The position numbers were made by a program, and so were the translations under genes. Source: an uncultured Acidobacteriota bacterium (lineage in GTDB: Bacteria > Acidobacteriota > Blastocatellia > Pyrinomonadales > Pyrinomonadaceae). From it: a stretch of DNA of 64,000 nt. Location of the stretch: NCBI GenBank assembly GCA_937871585.1, contig CALMPJ010000044.1, positions 1-64,000 on the forward strand. Reading direction: 5' to 3'. Under the pieces are notes generated by a model that had not been told where the DNA came from, ran no database searches, and was given only the letters and a program-made list of their open reading frames with translations. Shown piece by piece: positions 17,177 through 23,564 of this stretch (the first letter of the stretch is position 1; the number at the start of each line of letters is the position of its first letter).

Positions 17177-17401
17177 ATGAACAGCATTCGATCACAGTCC
17201 GGAACTGATTTCGGCAGGTATCTCAGCGCTTTCAGTTCGGAATTTCAATATTCGAGATTCATTATTCAATATTCGAACCCCGCCTTCGAAGACGACGTAG
17301 CGGCATTAGCAAGCTGGAAAATCGCATCACACGTCGAAGTTCCACTGAAGAAAGAGAAAAACGGCAACGGCGGGGGTAATGACGATCCACCGAAACCATA
17401 G
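17177..17401 (+). CDS. small hypothetical protein (74 aa)
   Basis: This reading frame lies 55 bases downstream of a strong promoter, with GGAGG at 17159-17163 (13 bases before ATG). The protein has an aromatic-rich N-terminal half (FGRYLSAFSSEFQYSRF) and a charged Gly/Asn/Asp/Pro tail (KEKNGNGGGNDDPPKP). No family recognised. The aromatic part is encoded by a short AT-rich quasi-repeat (ATTCAATATTCGA), so it may be repeat-derived rather than a conserved gene. Confidence 0.4.
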   Translation: MNSIRSQSGTDFGRYLSAFSSEFQYSRFIIQYSNPAFEDDVAALASWKIASHVEVPLKKEKNGNGGGNDDPPKP

Positions 17402-17476
17402 GTGCCGAACGCTCATGAAGTTAGTGCACAAACAGCGGCGGCGCATAGCCCCTCCGCCTGATGTTGATTCCAAAAT

Positions 17477-18520
17477 ATGCAAAAAACAATACCGACATGG
17501 ATGCTATTTGAGGACCTCGTCCGTCGAATCTTAACCGCGATTAATTTCGACGTTGCTAAAAACGACGTGAGAGGCGAACGAGGCTTCGACCTATTGGCCA
17601 CGCTTGGGAATGAGCAGTTGGCGATCGAGGTAAAATACTATCGCACTGCCCGTGCTCAACCATCGTTAATTGAGGCAGCAGCATTGCGTCTTGTTAACAA
17701 CGCAGTTCATGCTCAAGCTATGAAAGCGGTACTCGTCGTGTCCTGCGTTATCCCACATAAGCTCGAGGAGCAACTGGTAAAAAAATTCAATTTAGTCTTC
17801 GTCGACCGAGATGTGTTGCGAGTCTGGGTCGCGAATTTTCCAGATCTCCTGGAAGAATTAGATGCGTTGCTTGAGTTGGATCCAAGTCAACCTCACCGCG
17901 TTAGGTCAACGGAAGATTCGCATCAACCGAATAGCGTTTGGACTAAAACCAGGCACCTCAAATATATTCCTCCTCAACCTCAAGACACGATGGGAACAGA
18001 TCTTTGTCGAGAACTCAAAACTGTAAAACGAGGTAGGGCGGAATGGGCGAAGTACGAGCGAATATGTGCAAAGATTCTTAAATACCTCTTTCCGCACGAC
18101 CTCCATGGCTGGCATTCGCAAAAACGAACTGATGATGGATTAAGCCGCTTTGACTTTGTCTGCCGAGTTAGACCTACTACGGAGTTCTGGAAATTTGTAA
18201 TCGATCATCTCAACAGTCGTTATGTTCTATTTGAGTTCAAGAATTACAGTGGAGAGATAAAGCAAGGTCAAATTCTAACGACGGAGAAATACCTTCTCGA
18301 ACGTGGACTCCGCCGACTTGCCATTATTCTGACACGAAAAGGGGTGAAGCGAGATGCGATTGCCATGACGCAAGGCGCAATGCGAGAACACGGGAAATTG
18401 ATGCTTGTGGTTAACGATGAGAAACTATGTGAAATGTTGCATATGAAAGAAGAAGGCGAAGATCCAACAGACTGTCTTTTCGATCTTGCCGACAATTTCC
18501 TGTTAACACTCCCCAGATGA
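17477..18520 (+). CDS. tandem PD-(D/E)XK nuclease (Mrr-like plus second nuclease domain)
   Basis: A 347-residue protein with two predicted restriction-endonuclease-like domains. Domain 1 (residues 1-130): FEDLVRRIL, GFDLLA with D38, and IEVKY with E51 and K53, the Mrr/restriction-endonuclease pattern. Domain 2 (about 185-347): YERICAKILKYLF, RFDFV with D226, and LFEFKNY with E253 and K255, a second D-ExK site. A Pro-rich linker (about 135-170) joins them. Both sites look intact, so two separate DNA cuts or one substrate plus one regulatory domain are possible. Codon use is more AT-rich than in the flanking chromosome. It is followed at 157 bases by the MazG-CHAT gene. Target is unknown. Confidence 0.75.
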   Translation: MQKTIPTWMLFEDLVRRILTAINFDVAKNDVRGERGFDLLATLGNEQLAIEVKYYRTARAQPSLIEAAALRLVNNAVHAQAMKAVLVVSCVIPHKLEEQLVKKFNLVFVDRDVLRVWVANFPDLLEELDALLELDPSQPHRVRSTEDSHQPNSVWTKTRHLKYIPPQPQDTMGTDLCRELKTVKRGRAEWAKYERICAKILKYLFPHDLHGWHSQKRTDDGLSRFDFVCRVRPTTEFWKFVIDHLNSRYVLFEFKNYSGEIKQGQILTTEKYLLERGLRRLAIILTRKGVKRDAIAMTQGAMREHGKLMLVVNDEKLCEMLHMKEEGEDPTDCLFDLADNFLLTLPR

Positions 18521-18554
18521 GTCGCGTTAATATTTTTCAGAGATAATTGATGTT

Positions 18555-18665
18555 GTGCGATTGGAAAGCATTGATTTTGGTGATCTTGTGAAGGTCAGAT
18601 TGACGACTGGGGCGTTACGAGTTGAACTGAATATCTGGATAAAAGAAATAGAGCCAACGCCTTAG
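18555..18665 (+). CDS. possible 36-residue peptide between nuclease and CHAT genes
   Basis: A GTG-initiated frame of 36 residues ending EIEPTP, with a protein-like alternation of charged and hydrophobic residues (LVKVRLTTGALRVELNIWI). The Shine-Dalgarno is poor (AGAGAT). It fills almost the entire gap between the nuclease and MazG-CHAT genes and ends 11 bases before the latter. It could be a true micro-protein, a translational coupler or a decayed gene end. Confidence 0.3.
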   Translation: MRLESIDFGDLVKVRLTTGALRVELNIWIKEIEPTP

Positions 18666-18676
18666 AATGTAGAACA

Positions 18677-20371
18677 ATGGAAAGAATACCGCTTGATGAT
18701 CTCTATCGCATGGTCGCAGCCATATACTCAGAGCAGAACGCCTTGCGTTCCACGGCCGCGACTTATGCCCACTTCGTTGAGATATGTGGAATGCTTACCA
18801 TTCATGATCGAAATAAAAAGAAAGAGGGGGTTTCGGTGGAAGATGCTTTGTGTAAAGCCCTCGGCTGGTACTTTCCACTTTTAGCAAAAATGCGCGTGAA
18901 AAGCGTGGAAGATCTAGTTTTTCGAAAATACCCCTACGTTTGCCCTTATTGCAGGAAAGCTCCCCATGACGACTATAACTGTAAGCTCGTCCGTGGTACG
19001 GAAAGCACGGTTAACCATGAGGCCGTTAGAGACTTCTATAATCGAAATCGAGAGATGCGACCGAAGTCTCTCAACGGGTGGCAAACGATGTTTCAGAAGA
19101 TTTATCCTCGGTCAGCTGAGGACCGAGGAAGAAGCACGCTCGGCCTTTTCGAGGAGTTGGGCGAAATTGGCGAGGCTATCCGAGTTTTTGATCGGTATCC
19201 CAAATATTTCGCTGGGGAAGCTGCTGATGTTTTTTCTTATATTATGGGAATTGCCAATGAGCATTCCGTTAGAGTTGCTCAAGACCATGACCGCTCGTTT
19301 TCACTCGAAGATGAGTTTCTGCGCCGGTATCCCGGCTTGTGTAAACAGTGCGGTTTTCGAGTTTGCATCTGTCCATCAGTTCCGAAGGCCACCGTGGGAC
19401 GGATGGCTAAGGAGCTAGATATAGATGTTTCGGAAAATCTTTTTCAGGTAGGATTGGAAGATTTCACAACACGCGGTATTCAGATAGGAGCGGAAGTAAT
19501 AGAGAAGGTAGGAGGATATCCGAAACTAGGACGATTTCCATTCGATCGAGGCGATGCCAATCGAGCCCTGATGATATTGTGCCTTAAGCTCGCTAGTGGG
19601 TTAGAAGTTGAGCGACCCGAAATCGCCGAGCGGTTTCGTAGCGTTGCCATCCACTTGGGATCCGAGGTCGCGGAACCTGGTAGTCCGAGCCCGGTAAACG
19701 AATTACCCGAAATCACCGATCTAGCACCGTTATTGCGAGACGCATGGCGAGAACTCGATCCCGCAGAAAAAGCTAAATTGATGGACGATGGCGAGCCAAA
19801 TCTAGTCGCAGAGATTGGAGCTATGTTAGGCAAAGTTCGTGTGTTGTTTGTCCATGCGAGTCCAAGTGATCAGGTTCCCCTTCGCGTGGCGAGTGAACTG
19901 CGGGCAGTCAAGGAAGCTATTCGACTCGCGCATCGCGAGACCGACATTCTCGTAGAGTCTTTGCCAGCGGCCACACCAGATGACCTCCGACGAATCCTCT
20001 TGCGAACCGAGTTTGAGATTATTCACTTCTCCGGTCACGCTGACGAAGATGTACTCGTCTTCGAGAAAGCAGATGGAACGTCTATCTCGTCTCCCTTAAC
20101 CGCGGTGGCCGATGTCATTGCGGCTTATCCGAGCATTAAATGCGTGATTCTCAATGCCTGTAATTCAGCAGCGGCAATTTCGGTTCCGATGGCACCCTAC
20201 ACGATCGGAATGGATGCGTCAATTGGAGACGACGCTGCGATTGAATTCGCGAGAGGATTCTATGACGCCCTCGCTGCAAATAAAGGCATTGGTTTTGCTA
20301 TTGAAGAAGGAAAAAGGGCTGCTGAGCTAAATTCGCAGGGCACACCGCCGATAAAAGTACTAACCAAATAA
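18677..20371 (+). CDS. MazG-like/zinc-cluster/CHAT protease fusion
   Basis: A 564-residue protein. Residues about 10-105 and 150-235 look like two copies of the same module: a helical MazG-like NTP-pyrophosphohydrolase fold ending in a RKYP/RRYP-aromatic-Cys cluster. The second copy keeps the MazG metal motif (E159, E160, E163, E166, then E181 and D184 in GEAADVFSYI); the first has lost most acidic residues. Cysteine clusters: C89, C92, C102 and C222, C225, C230, C232. Residues about 385-564 form a CHAT caspase-like protease: IIHFSGHAD with H454 and VILNACNS with C495 as the catalytic dyad, then a family-typical FARGFYDALAANKGIGFAIEEGK. Residues 236-340 are helical and unrecognised. It is probably in an operon with the nuclease upstream. 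I infer nucleotide-signal sensing or hydrolysis coupled to proteolysis. Confidence 0.78.
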   Translation: MERIPLDDLYRMVAAIYSEQNALRSTAATYAHFVEICGMLTIHDRNKKKEGVSVEDALCKALGWYFPLLAKMRVKSVEDLVFRKYPYVCPYCRKAPHDDYNCKLVRGTESTVNHEAVRDFYNRNREMRPKSLNGWQTMFQKIYPRSAEDRGRSTLGLFEELGEIGEAIRVFDRYPKYFAGEAADVFSYIMGIANEHSVRVAQDHDRSFSLEDEFLRRYPGLCKQCGFRVCICPSVPKATVGRMAKELDIDVSENLFQVGLEDFTTRGIQIGAEVIEKVGGYPKLGRFPFDRGDANRALMILCLKLASGLEVERPEIAERFRSVAIHLGSEVAEPGSPSPVNELPEITDLAPLLRDAWRELDPAEKAKLMDDGEPNLVAEIGAMLGKVRVLFVHASPSDQVPLRVASELRAVKEAIRLAHRETDILVESLPAATPDDLRRILLRTEFEIIHFSGHADEDVLVFEKADGTSISSPLTAVADVIAAYPSIKCVILNACNSAAAISVPMAPYTIGMDASIGDDAAIEFARGFYDALAANKGIGFAIEEGKRAAELNSQGTPPIKVLTK

Positions 20372-20484
20372 TATTAAGTCTTTCCGGATGTTTTTCTCGG
20401 CTGTATGATGAGAACGACAAAGAACAGACCGTAGAGGCGGAAACCATAGCAGGATGTACCTAAGAAAGGAGGAAGATCGGGAAA

Positions 20485-20520
20485 ATGGATCGTGCGGCGG
20501 AAGGTAGGGACCTGCGATAG
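20485..20520 (+). CDS. possible 11-residue peptide with strong Shine-Dalgarno
   Basis: AAAGGAGG (20465-20472) precedes an ATG at 20485 that reads MDRAAEGRDLR and stops. The ribosome site is the best in the island, but the spacing (12 bases) is long and the peptide very short. It may be a leader peptide for the 53-residue ORF that starts 42 bases later, or coincidental within a non-coding RNA. Confidence 0.2.
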   Translation: MDRAAEGRDLR

Positions 20521-20561
20521 TGAAACGTGAATAACTAATTGCGAATGGTGGTTCAGGAAAT

Positions 20562-20723
20562 ATGATGAGCGAGGCTAAGGCTAATACAACATACACATCA
20601 CCTTTCGACAGCGGCGAGTGGGCGCGGTGGAGTGATTTGGAGAGGTTTAATTGGTTGCGGGCGTTTCGGAACGGGCGTGAGGCGAGGTGGGAAGCGAATA
20701 TCGAATATCGAACTAGGTATTAG
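20562..20723 (+). CDS. small hypothetical protein (53 aa)
   Basis: Two adjacent ATGs preceded by AGGAAA open a 53-residue frame beginning MMSEAKANTTYTSPFDSG and continuing with an unusually Trp/Arg-rich segment (EWARWSDLERFNWLRAFRNG). Five tryptophans in 53 residues is far from random composition and suggests a real, structured small protein. The C-terminal NIEYRTRY is encoded by a short AT-rich direct repeat (ATATCGA twice). It lies between the MazG-CHAT gene and the membrane GNAT gene. No family recognised. Confidence 0.42.
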   Translation: MMSEAKANTTYTSPFDSGEWARWSDLERFNWLRAFRNGREARWEANIEYRTRY

Positions 20724-20757
20724 AGTTTCCTTTTTTCGCGACGATAATGGTGGAACT

Positions 20758-21600
20758 ATGGAAGTAGTAATGCCGATTGTAGGAGTGGTTGGCGCTATCC
20801 TTGCGGGTATTGCTACTTCGTTTATTTATGATCGAAAGATAAAGGACCATGTGTCGATCCGACGAATAGTAAACTCACGTCATGATGATGCGGCTGGATT
20901 AGTTAAGCTCTACTTGCAGCACTTTAAGAAGAAATCAGACTATACCGAGGAGGACATGTGGGAGTACCTCCATCAGCAAGAAGTCCCGATCGAGAATCGA
21001 CCGATACGCGTTGAAGACTTCTTTCTAGTAGCTAAGTACCATGGAGAAGTTATCGGCTTCCTGATCTGCGCATTCTATCCTGATCGACGAAAGGCAATTA
21101 TCCCGTATTACGCCATCGATAGCAGCGTTACCTCGTTGGCGCAAACGAATGCTTCACGCAAGCTAAGAAAAGCTATTAGAAAACTGCTAATAAAGCGATC
21201 CTGTCGATATCTATTCTTCGATGTTGAACGTCCGTTTACTAATCTCCCAAAGGAAGAACTTAACATTCGAAAGAAACGCATTAGGCGATTTCGAATGGAT
21301 GCAGAAACGGCGGGGCTTCACGCATACGCGATCAATTTCGATTACAAAACACCTAAGATCACGATCGATCCTGGTGCGGCGTCAACAAAGTTAACATTAA
21401 TGGTCGTTCCGATCACAGATAAGCTGTCGTCACCAATAAGTCGACAAGACTTAATGGGATTTCTCCGTTTCATATATCTTGACTGTTACGGTGATATCTA
21501 TGAGCTTTCTGATCCGCGCCATACAAAGTATCATGCCCATCTCAGCCAACAGTTAGTTGCACAAGAGAAGTTACTTCCTGAGACTGTTGATTTGATTTAG
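20758..21600 (+). CDS. membrane-anchored GNAT-fold protein
   Basis: 280 residues from the ATG at 20758, chosen because it gives an immediate membrane helix (VVMPIVGVVGAILAGIATSFIY, about residues 3-24) followed by a basic cytoplasmic anchor (DRKIKDH). Residues about 35-190 look like a GNAT acetyltransferase: DDAAGLVKLYLQHF, FFLVAKYHGEVIGFLICAFYP, then SRKLRKAIRKLLIKRSCRYLFFDVE. The C-terminal 90 residues are unrecognised. A membrane anchor on a GNAT is unusual. It is the fourth plus-strand gene of the island and shares the AT-rich base use of the nuclease and CHAT genes. It is not a recognisable gasdermin. Confidence 0.62.
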   Translation: MEVVMPIVGVVGAILAGIATSFIYDRKIKDHVSIRRIVNSRHDDAAGLVKLYLQHFKKKSDYTEEDMWEYLHQQEVPIENRPIRVEDFFLVAKYHGEVIGFLICAFYPDRRKAIIPYYAIDSSVTSLAQTNASRKLRKAIRKLLIKRSCRYLFFDVERPFTNLPKEELNIRKKRIRRFRMDAETAGLHAYAINFDYKTPKITIDPGAASTKLTLMVVPITDKLSSPISRQDLMGFLRFIYLDCYGDIYELSDPRHTKYHAHLSQQLVAQEKLLPETVDLI

Positions 21601-21746
21601 TAGCTATGATCACCCAACACTGAGCGGATCATGGCGGCCTGTTCTAGGTCGGTTTCTTCGACTTGTTCGGCGGCGAGTGTGGTGGCTTCTTTTATGACTG
21701 CCTGGTCGAACCTAAGCATCTCTGGCGGTAATTTGTTACCGCCCAT
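21597..21746 (-). CDS. small hypothetical protein (49 aa) antisense end-overlap
   Basis: A 49-residue minus-strand frame starting MGGNKLPPEMLRFDQAVIK and ending RSVLGDHSY. Its composition is protein-like, with a long predicted helix (EATTLAAEQVEETDLEQAAM). Its stop lies within the last bases of the GNAT gene on the other strand. The Shine-Dalgarno is weak. It may be a remnant of a larger gene or a stand-alone small protein; no family recognised. Confidence 0.35.
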   Translation of the reverse strand: MGGNKLPPEMLRFDQAVIKEATTLAAEQVEETDLEQAAMIRSVLGDHSY

Positions 21747-21761
21747 CTCAAATCAGTGACA

Positions 21762-21782
21762 TTACTTCGTGCGGGCTTCTGC
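21762..21782 (-). repeat. degenerate half copy of family-B REP
   Basis: Read on the minus strand this stretch gives GCAGAAGCCCGCACGA then AGTAA, the same as the left arm of the inverted pair at 16698-16719 apart from one missing base. It then diverges. The partner arm is absent. Confidence 0.45.
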
Positions 21783-21829
21783 CTTCGATGAGAGAACTAT
21801 CCCGTCAGTCCCCGTTCTTGTGAATTCTA

Positions 21830-21859
21830 TTGACACAAGTGTTGCATATATGATACACT
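21830..21859 (+). promoter_or_regulatory. promoter with overlapping operator-like palindrome
   Basis: TTGACA (21830-21835) and TACACT (21854-21859) are 18 bases apart. The -10 region lies inside a 20-base imperfect palindrome at 21839-21858 (GTGTTGC...GATACAC, 16 of 20 positions symmetric). The first ATG is only nine bases after the -10, so the transcript would be nearly leaderless. This is the geometry of an autorepressed promoter. Confidence 0.5.
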
Positions 21860-21868
21860 GACTACTGT

Positions 21869-22249
21869 ATGCAAGATTCGAATATCAGTCGGCGGAGGTG
21901 GATGGAGGTTGATCGGGGGAAGGTTGGGCGGTTGTATGCTTCGGTCAATTCGTTGGGGCATATATCGGTTAGCGGGTGGACGCATGAGCGGTTGGGTGGG
22001 CCTTCGCATTATGTGTTGATGATAGATCGAAGGACGCGGGCGTTGGGTTTGCGGGCGGCGACGGAGAAGGAAGTGAGCGGTGCGTTTTTGGCGGGCATTA
22101 CAACCGGCAAGGGCAATAAGAACCGGCGAATACGGGCTCGGGCGTTCTTGCGCAATGCGGGATTGCTGCCCGAAAACACGGTGACATTTGACGCTCCAAA
22201 GATCGAGCGTGGTGTTCTCGTCCTCGAATTCGGCGAGGTGACGCGATGA
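21869..22249 (+). CDS. hypothetical protein, paralogue of the next gene
   Basis: A 126-residue basic protein. Core features: SRRRWMEVDRGKVG, YASVNSLGHISVSG, SHYVLMIDRRTRALGLR and a C-terminal RAFLRNAGLLPENTVTFDA. The same blocks in the same order occur in the next gene (IRRSWEV, YVSLNRLGDIVLNR, VQLLYDRDSHTIGLK, NRLMREFGISLDETLMFRN), so the two are tandem paralogues. Alignment of the N-termini supports the ATG at 21869 rather than the internal ATG at 21902. A leaderless promoter with a palindrome lies directly upstream. No family recognised; small beta-rich basic proteins of this kind may bind nucleic acid, which is a guess. Confidence 0.6.
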   Translation: MQDSNISRRRWMEVDRGKVGRLYASVNSLGHISVSGWTHERLGGPSHYVLMIDRRTRALGLRAATEKEVSGAFLAGITTGKGNKNRRIRARAFLRNAGLLPENTVTFDAPKIERGVLVLEFGEVTR

Positions 22250-22659
22250 TACGGCACGACGGGATCAGCATCAGGCGAAGTTGGGAAGTGTGCGAGCGTG
22301 CGAACGTCGAGAGCCGCTGGACGAGCAATTACGTGTCGCTAAACAGGCTTGGCGATATCGTGCTGAACCGCGTGGCGTTCAAGTATCTTGGCGAGCCTGA
22401 GGCGGTGCAGCTCCTGTATGACCGCGACAGTCATACGATCGGGCTCAAGCCCGTGGGTTCGGATGCGGACCACGCGTTCCCTGTGCGTCCACGTGGAAAC
22501 CGCGGCGGCTATCGCATCAGAGCGAACCGGCTGATGCGCGAGTTTGGCATCTCGTTAGACGAGACTTTGATGTTCAGAAACACCATTCGCGACCGAAACG
22601 GCATCATGATCCTCAACATCAACGATACAGACATTCTCAAATCAAGACAGACTTGGTAA
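22246..22659 (+). CDS. hypothetical protein, tandem paralogue
   Basis: A 137-residue protein starting inside the stop region of the previous gene (four-base ATGA overlap), hence translationally coupled to it. It shares the order of blocks with its upstream paralogue but has diverged strongly, suggesting an old duplication and possibly a heteromer. It is basic, with predicted beta-strands and one helix near the C-terminus. Not assignable to a known family. The downstream higA gene is convergent. Confidence 0.6.
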   Translation: MIRHDGISIRRSWEVCERANVESRWTSNYVSLNRLGDIVLNRVAFKYLGEPEAVQLLYDRDSHTIGLKPVGSDADHAFPVRPRGNRGGYRIRANRLMREFGISLDETLMFRNTIRDRNGIMILNINDTDILKSRQTW

Positions 22660-22685
22660 CGTGCTGAGCCGCGACGATTTTCGCG

Positions 22686-23093
22686 TCAGATAAAGACATC
22701 GATCGGCAAGCGAAACCGTTGTGACAAACGACGAGCCTGCGATTTGCTGATCTCGCGCTTGCCGTTCAGGACCTGCGAGACGACGCCTTGCGAACCGAAG
22801 ATGTCGAGCATGTCGGTTTGTTTCAGTTCGTGTTCGCGCATTAGTTCGCGTAAGGCAACTTGTGGATTTGATACGTCGCCCATTGGATAGGCCTCTTCTT
22901 CGAAATCTTCGATAAGGGTGACAAGCAGATCTAAAAGACGTTCCTCCTCGGGCGAACGGCCGCTTTCACCCTTTTTCATCAAACGACCGACGAAAGCAAG
23001 TGCTTGTTCGTTTTCCTTCTCGTTTCGTATGACGCCCGGCAGAACCTCGACCAGCAGGTCAGCATAAGCTCGCGGGTCGTAATTGGTGGTCAT
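22686..23093 (-). CDS. higA: HigA-type antitoxin with C-terminal HTH
   Basis: A 135-residue protein of the COG5499 HigA family. The C-terminal half carries a Cro/CI-type helix-turn-helix, LMREHELKQTDMLDIFGSQGVVSQVLNGKREISKSQARRLS (given here only to mark the domain as spanning about residues 86-126). The N-terminal half binds the toxin in this family. It follows higB by 18 bases on the same strand, the toxin-first order typical of HigBA. It should repress the higB promoter at 23565-23593, where a perfect palindrome lies in the spacer. Confidence 0.85.
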   Translation of the reverse strand: MTTNYDPRAYADLLVEVLPGVIRNEKENEQALAFVGRLMKKGESGRSPEEERLLDLLVTLIEDFEEEAYPMGDVSNPQVALRELMREHELKQTDMLDIFGSQGVVSQVLNGKREISKSQARRLSQRFRLPIDVFI

Positions 23094-23111
23094 ATTTTCT
23101 CCTGAACCGGC

Positions 23112-23405
23112 TCAACAATCTGTTTTCCATTTATCTTTGTTGTATTCGGCATGGCTCAGCACAAATCGTATGAACACCTCGTTTCTGCGATAGTTTACGT
23201 GTGTTATAACTCGATAATTGTTTCCGCCAACATTGAACACAACGCAGCAACCGAAAAGATCGGCGCTCGGAAATGTCTGTTTAAGCTCGGCTAAATTCTT
23301 CGGGTCGATCCGTTTCATCTTTCGAAACCAATCGACCAATACCTCTTCTGATTCGGGATGTGACTCCCAATAATCTCTCAAAGCCCTGCGGCTTATTACT
23401 CTCAT
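23112..23405 (-). CDS. higB: HigB-type mRNA interferase toxin
   Basis: A 97-residue RelE-superfamily toxin of the HigB branch. It starts MRVISRRALRDYWESHP, has WFRKMKRIDPKNLAELKQTF in the middle and ends NNYRVITHVNYRRNEVFIRFVLSHAEYNKDKW. The last block is the HigB signature with the terminal His/Tyr/Asp of the ribosome-dependent RNase site. GAGG lies eight bases before the start and is itself part of a small hairpin (23414-23427). Partner of the following higA gene. Confidence 0.87.
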   Translation of the reverse strand: MRVISRRALRDYWESHPESEEVLVDWFRKMKRIDPKNLAELKQTFPSADLFGCCVVFNVGGNNYRVITHVNYRRNEVFIRFVLSHAEYNKDKWKTDC

Positions 23406-23413
23406 GCTACAAT

Positions 23414-23457
23414 CCTCACAATTGAGGACGGCACGTTAACGATCTACGTACCGTCCT
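23414..23457 (-). promoter_or_regulatory. two mutually exclusive hairpins in the higB leader
   Basis: Stem 1 pairs 23446-23457 with 23425-23436 (12 pairs including one G-U). Stem 2 pairs 23423-23427 with 23414-23418 and holds the GAGG Shine-Dalgarno of higB. The two share bases 23425-23427, so they compete. This resembles a translational attenuator; see the leader peptide at 23436-23480. Confidence 0.45.
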
Positions 23458-23480
23458 GTATTGTCCAAGTTTTTTCTCAT
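23436..23480 (-). CDS. putative 14-residue leader peptide upstream of higB
   Basis: GGAGG (23488-23492) is spaced seven bases before an ATG that reads MRKNLDNTGRYVDR and stops at the loop of stem 1. Codons 8-12 form the 5' arm of that hairpin, so a translating ribosome would open it. The good ribosome site and this exact overlap argue for a regulatory leader, but the ORF is very short. Confidence 0.35.
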   Translation of the reverse strand: MRKNLDNTGRYVDR

Positions 23481-23564
23481 ATCTGTTCCTCCAAGATGAT
23501 TTCTATTCATACACGTTGATTCGTTGCGATAGTACTTTGCAAATAGCTTTTGCATTGCACTCAA

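Noticed and set aside
20758-21600. Bacterial gasdermin as partner of the CHAT protease
   Set aside because: The protein has a single N-terminal membrane helix and a GNAT-like pattern, not the gasdermin beta-rich pore-forming fold.
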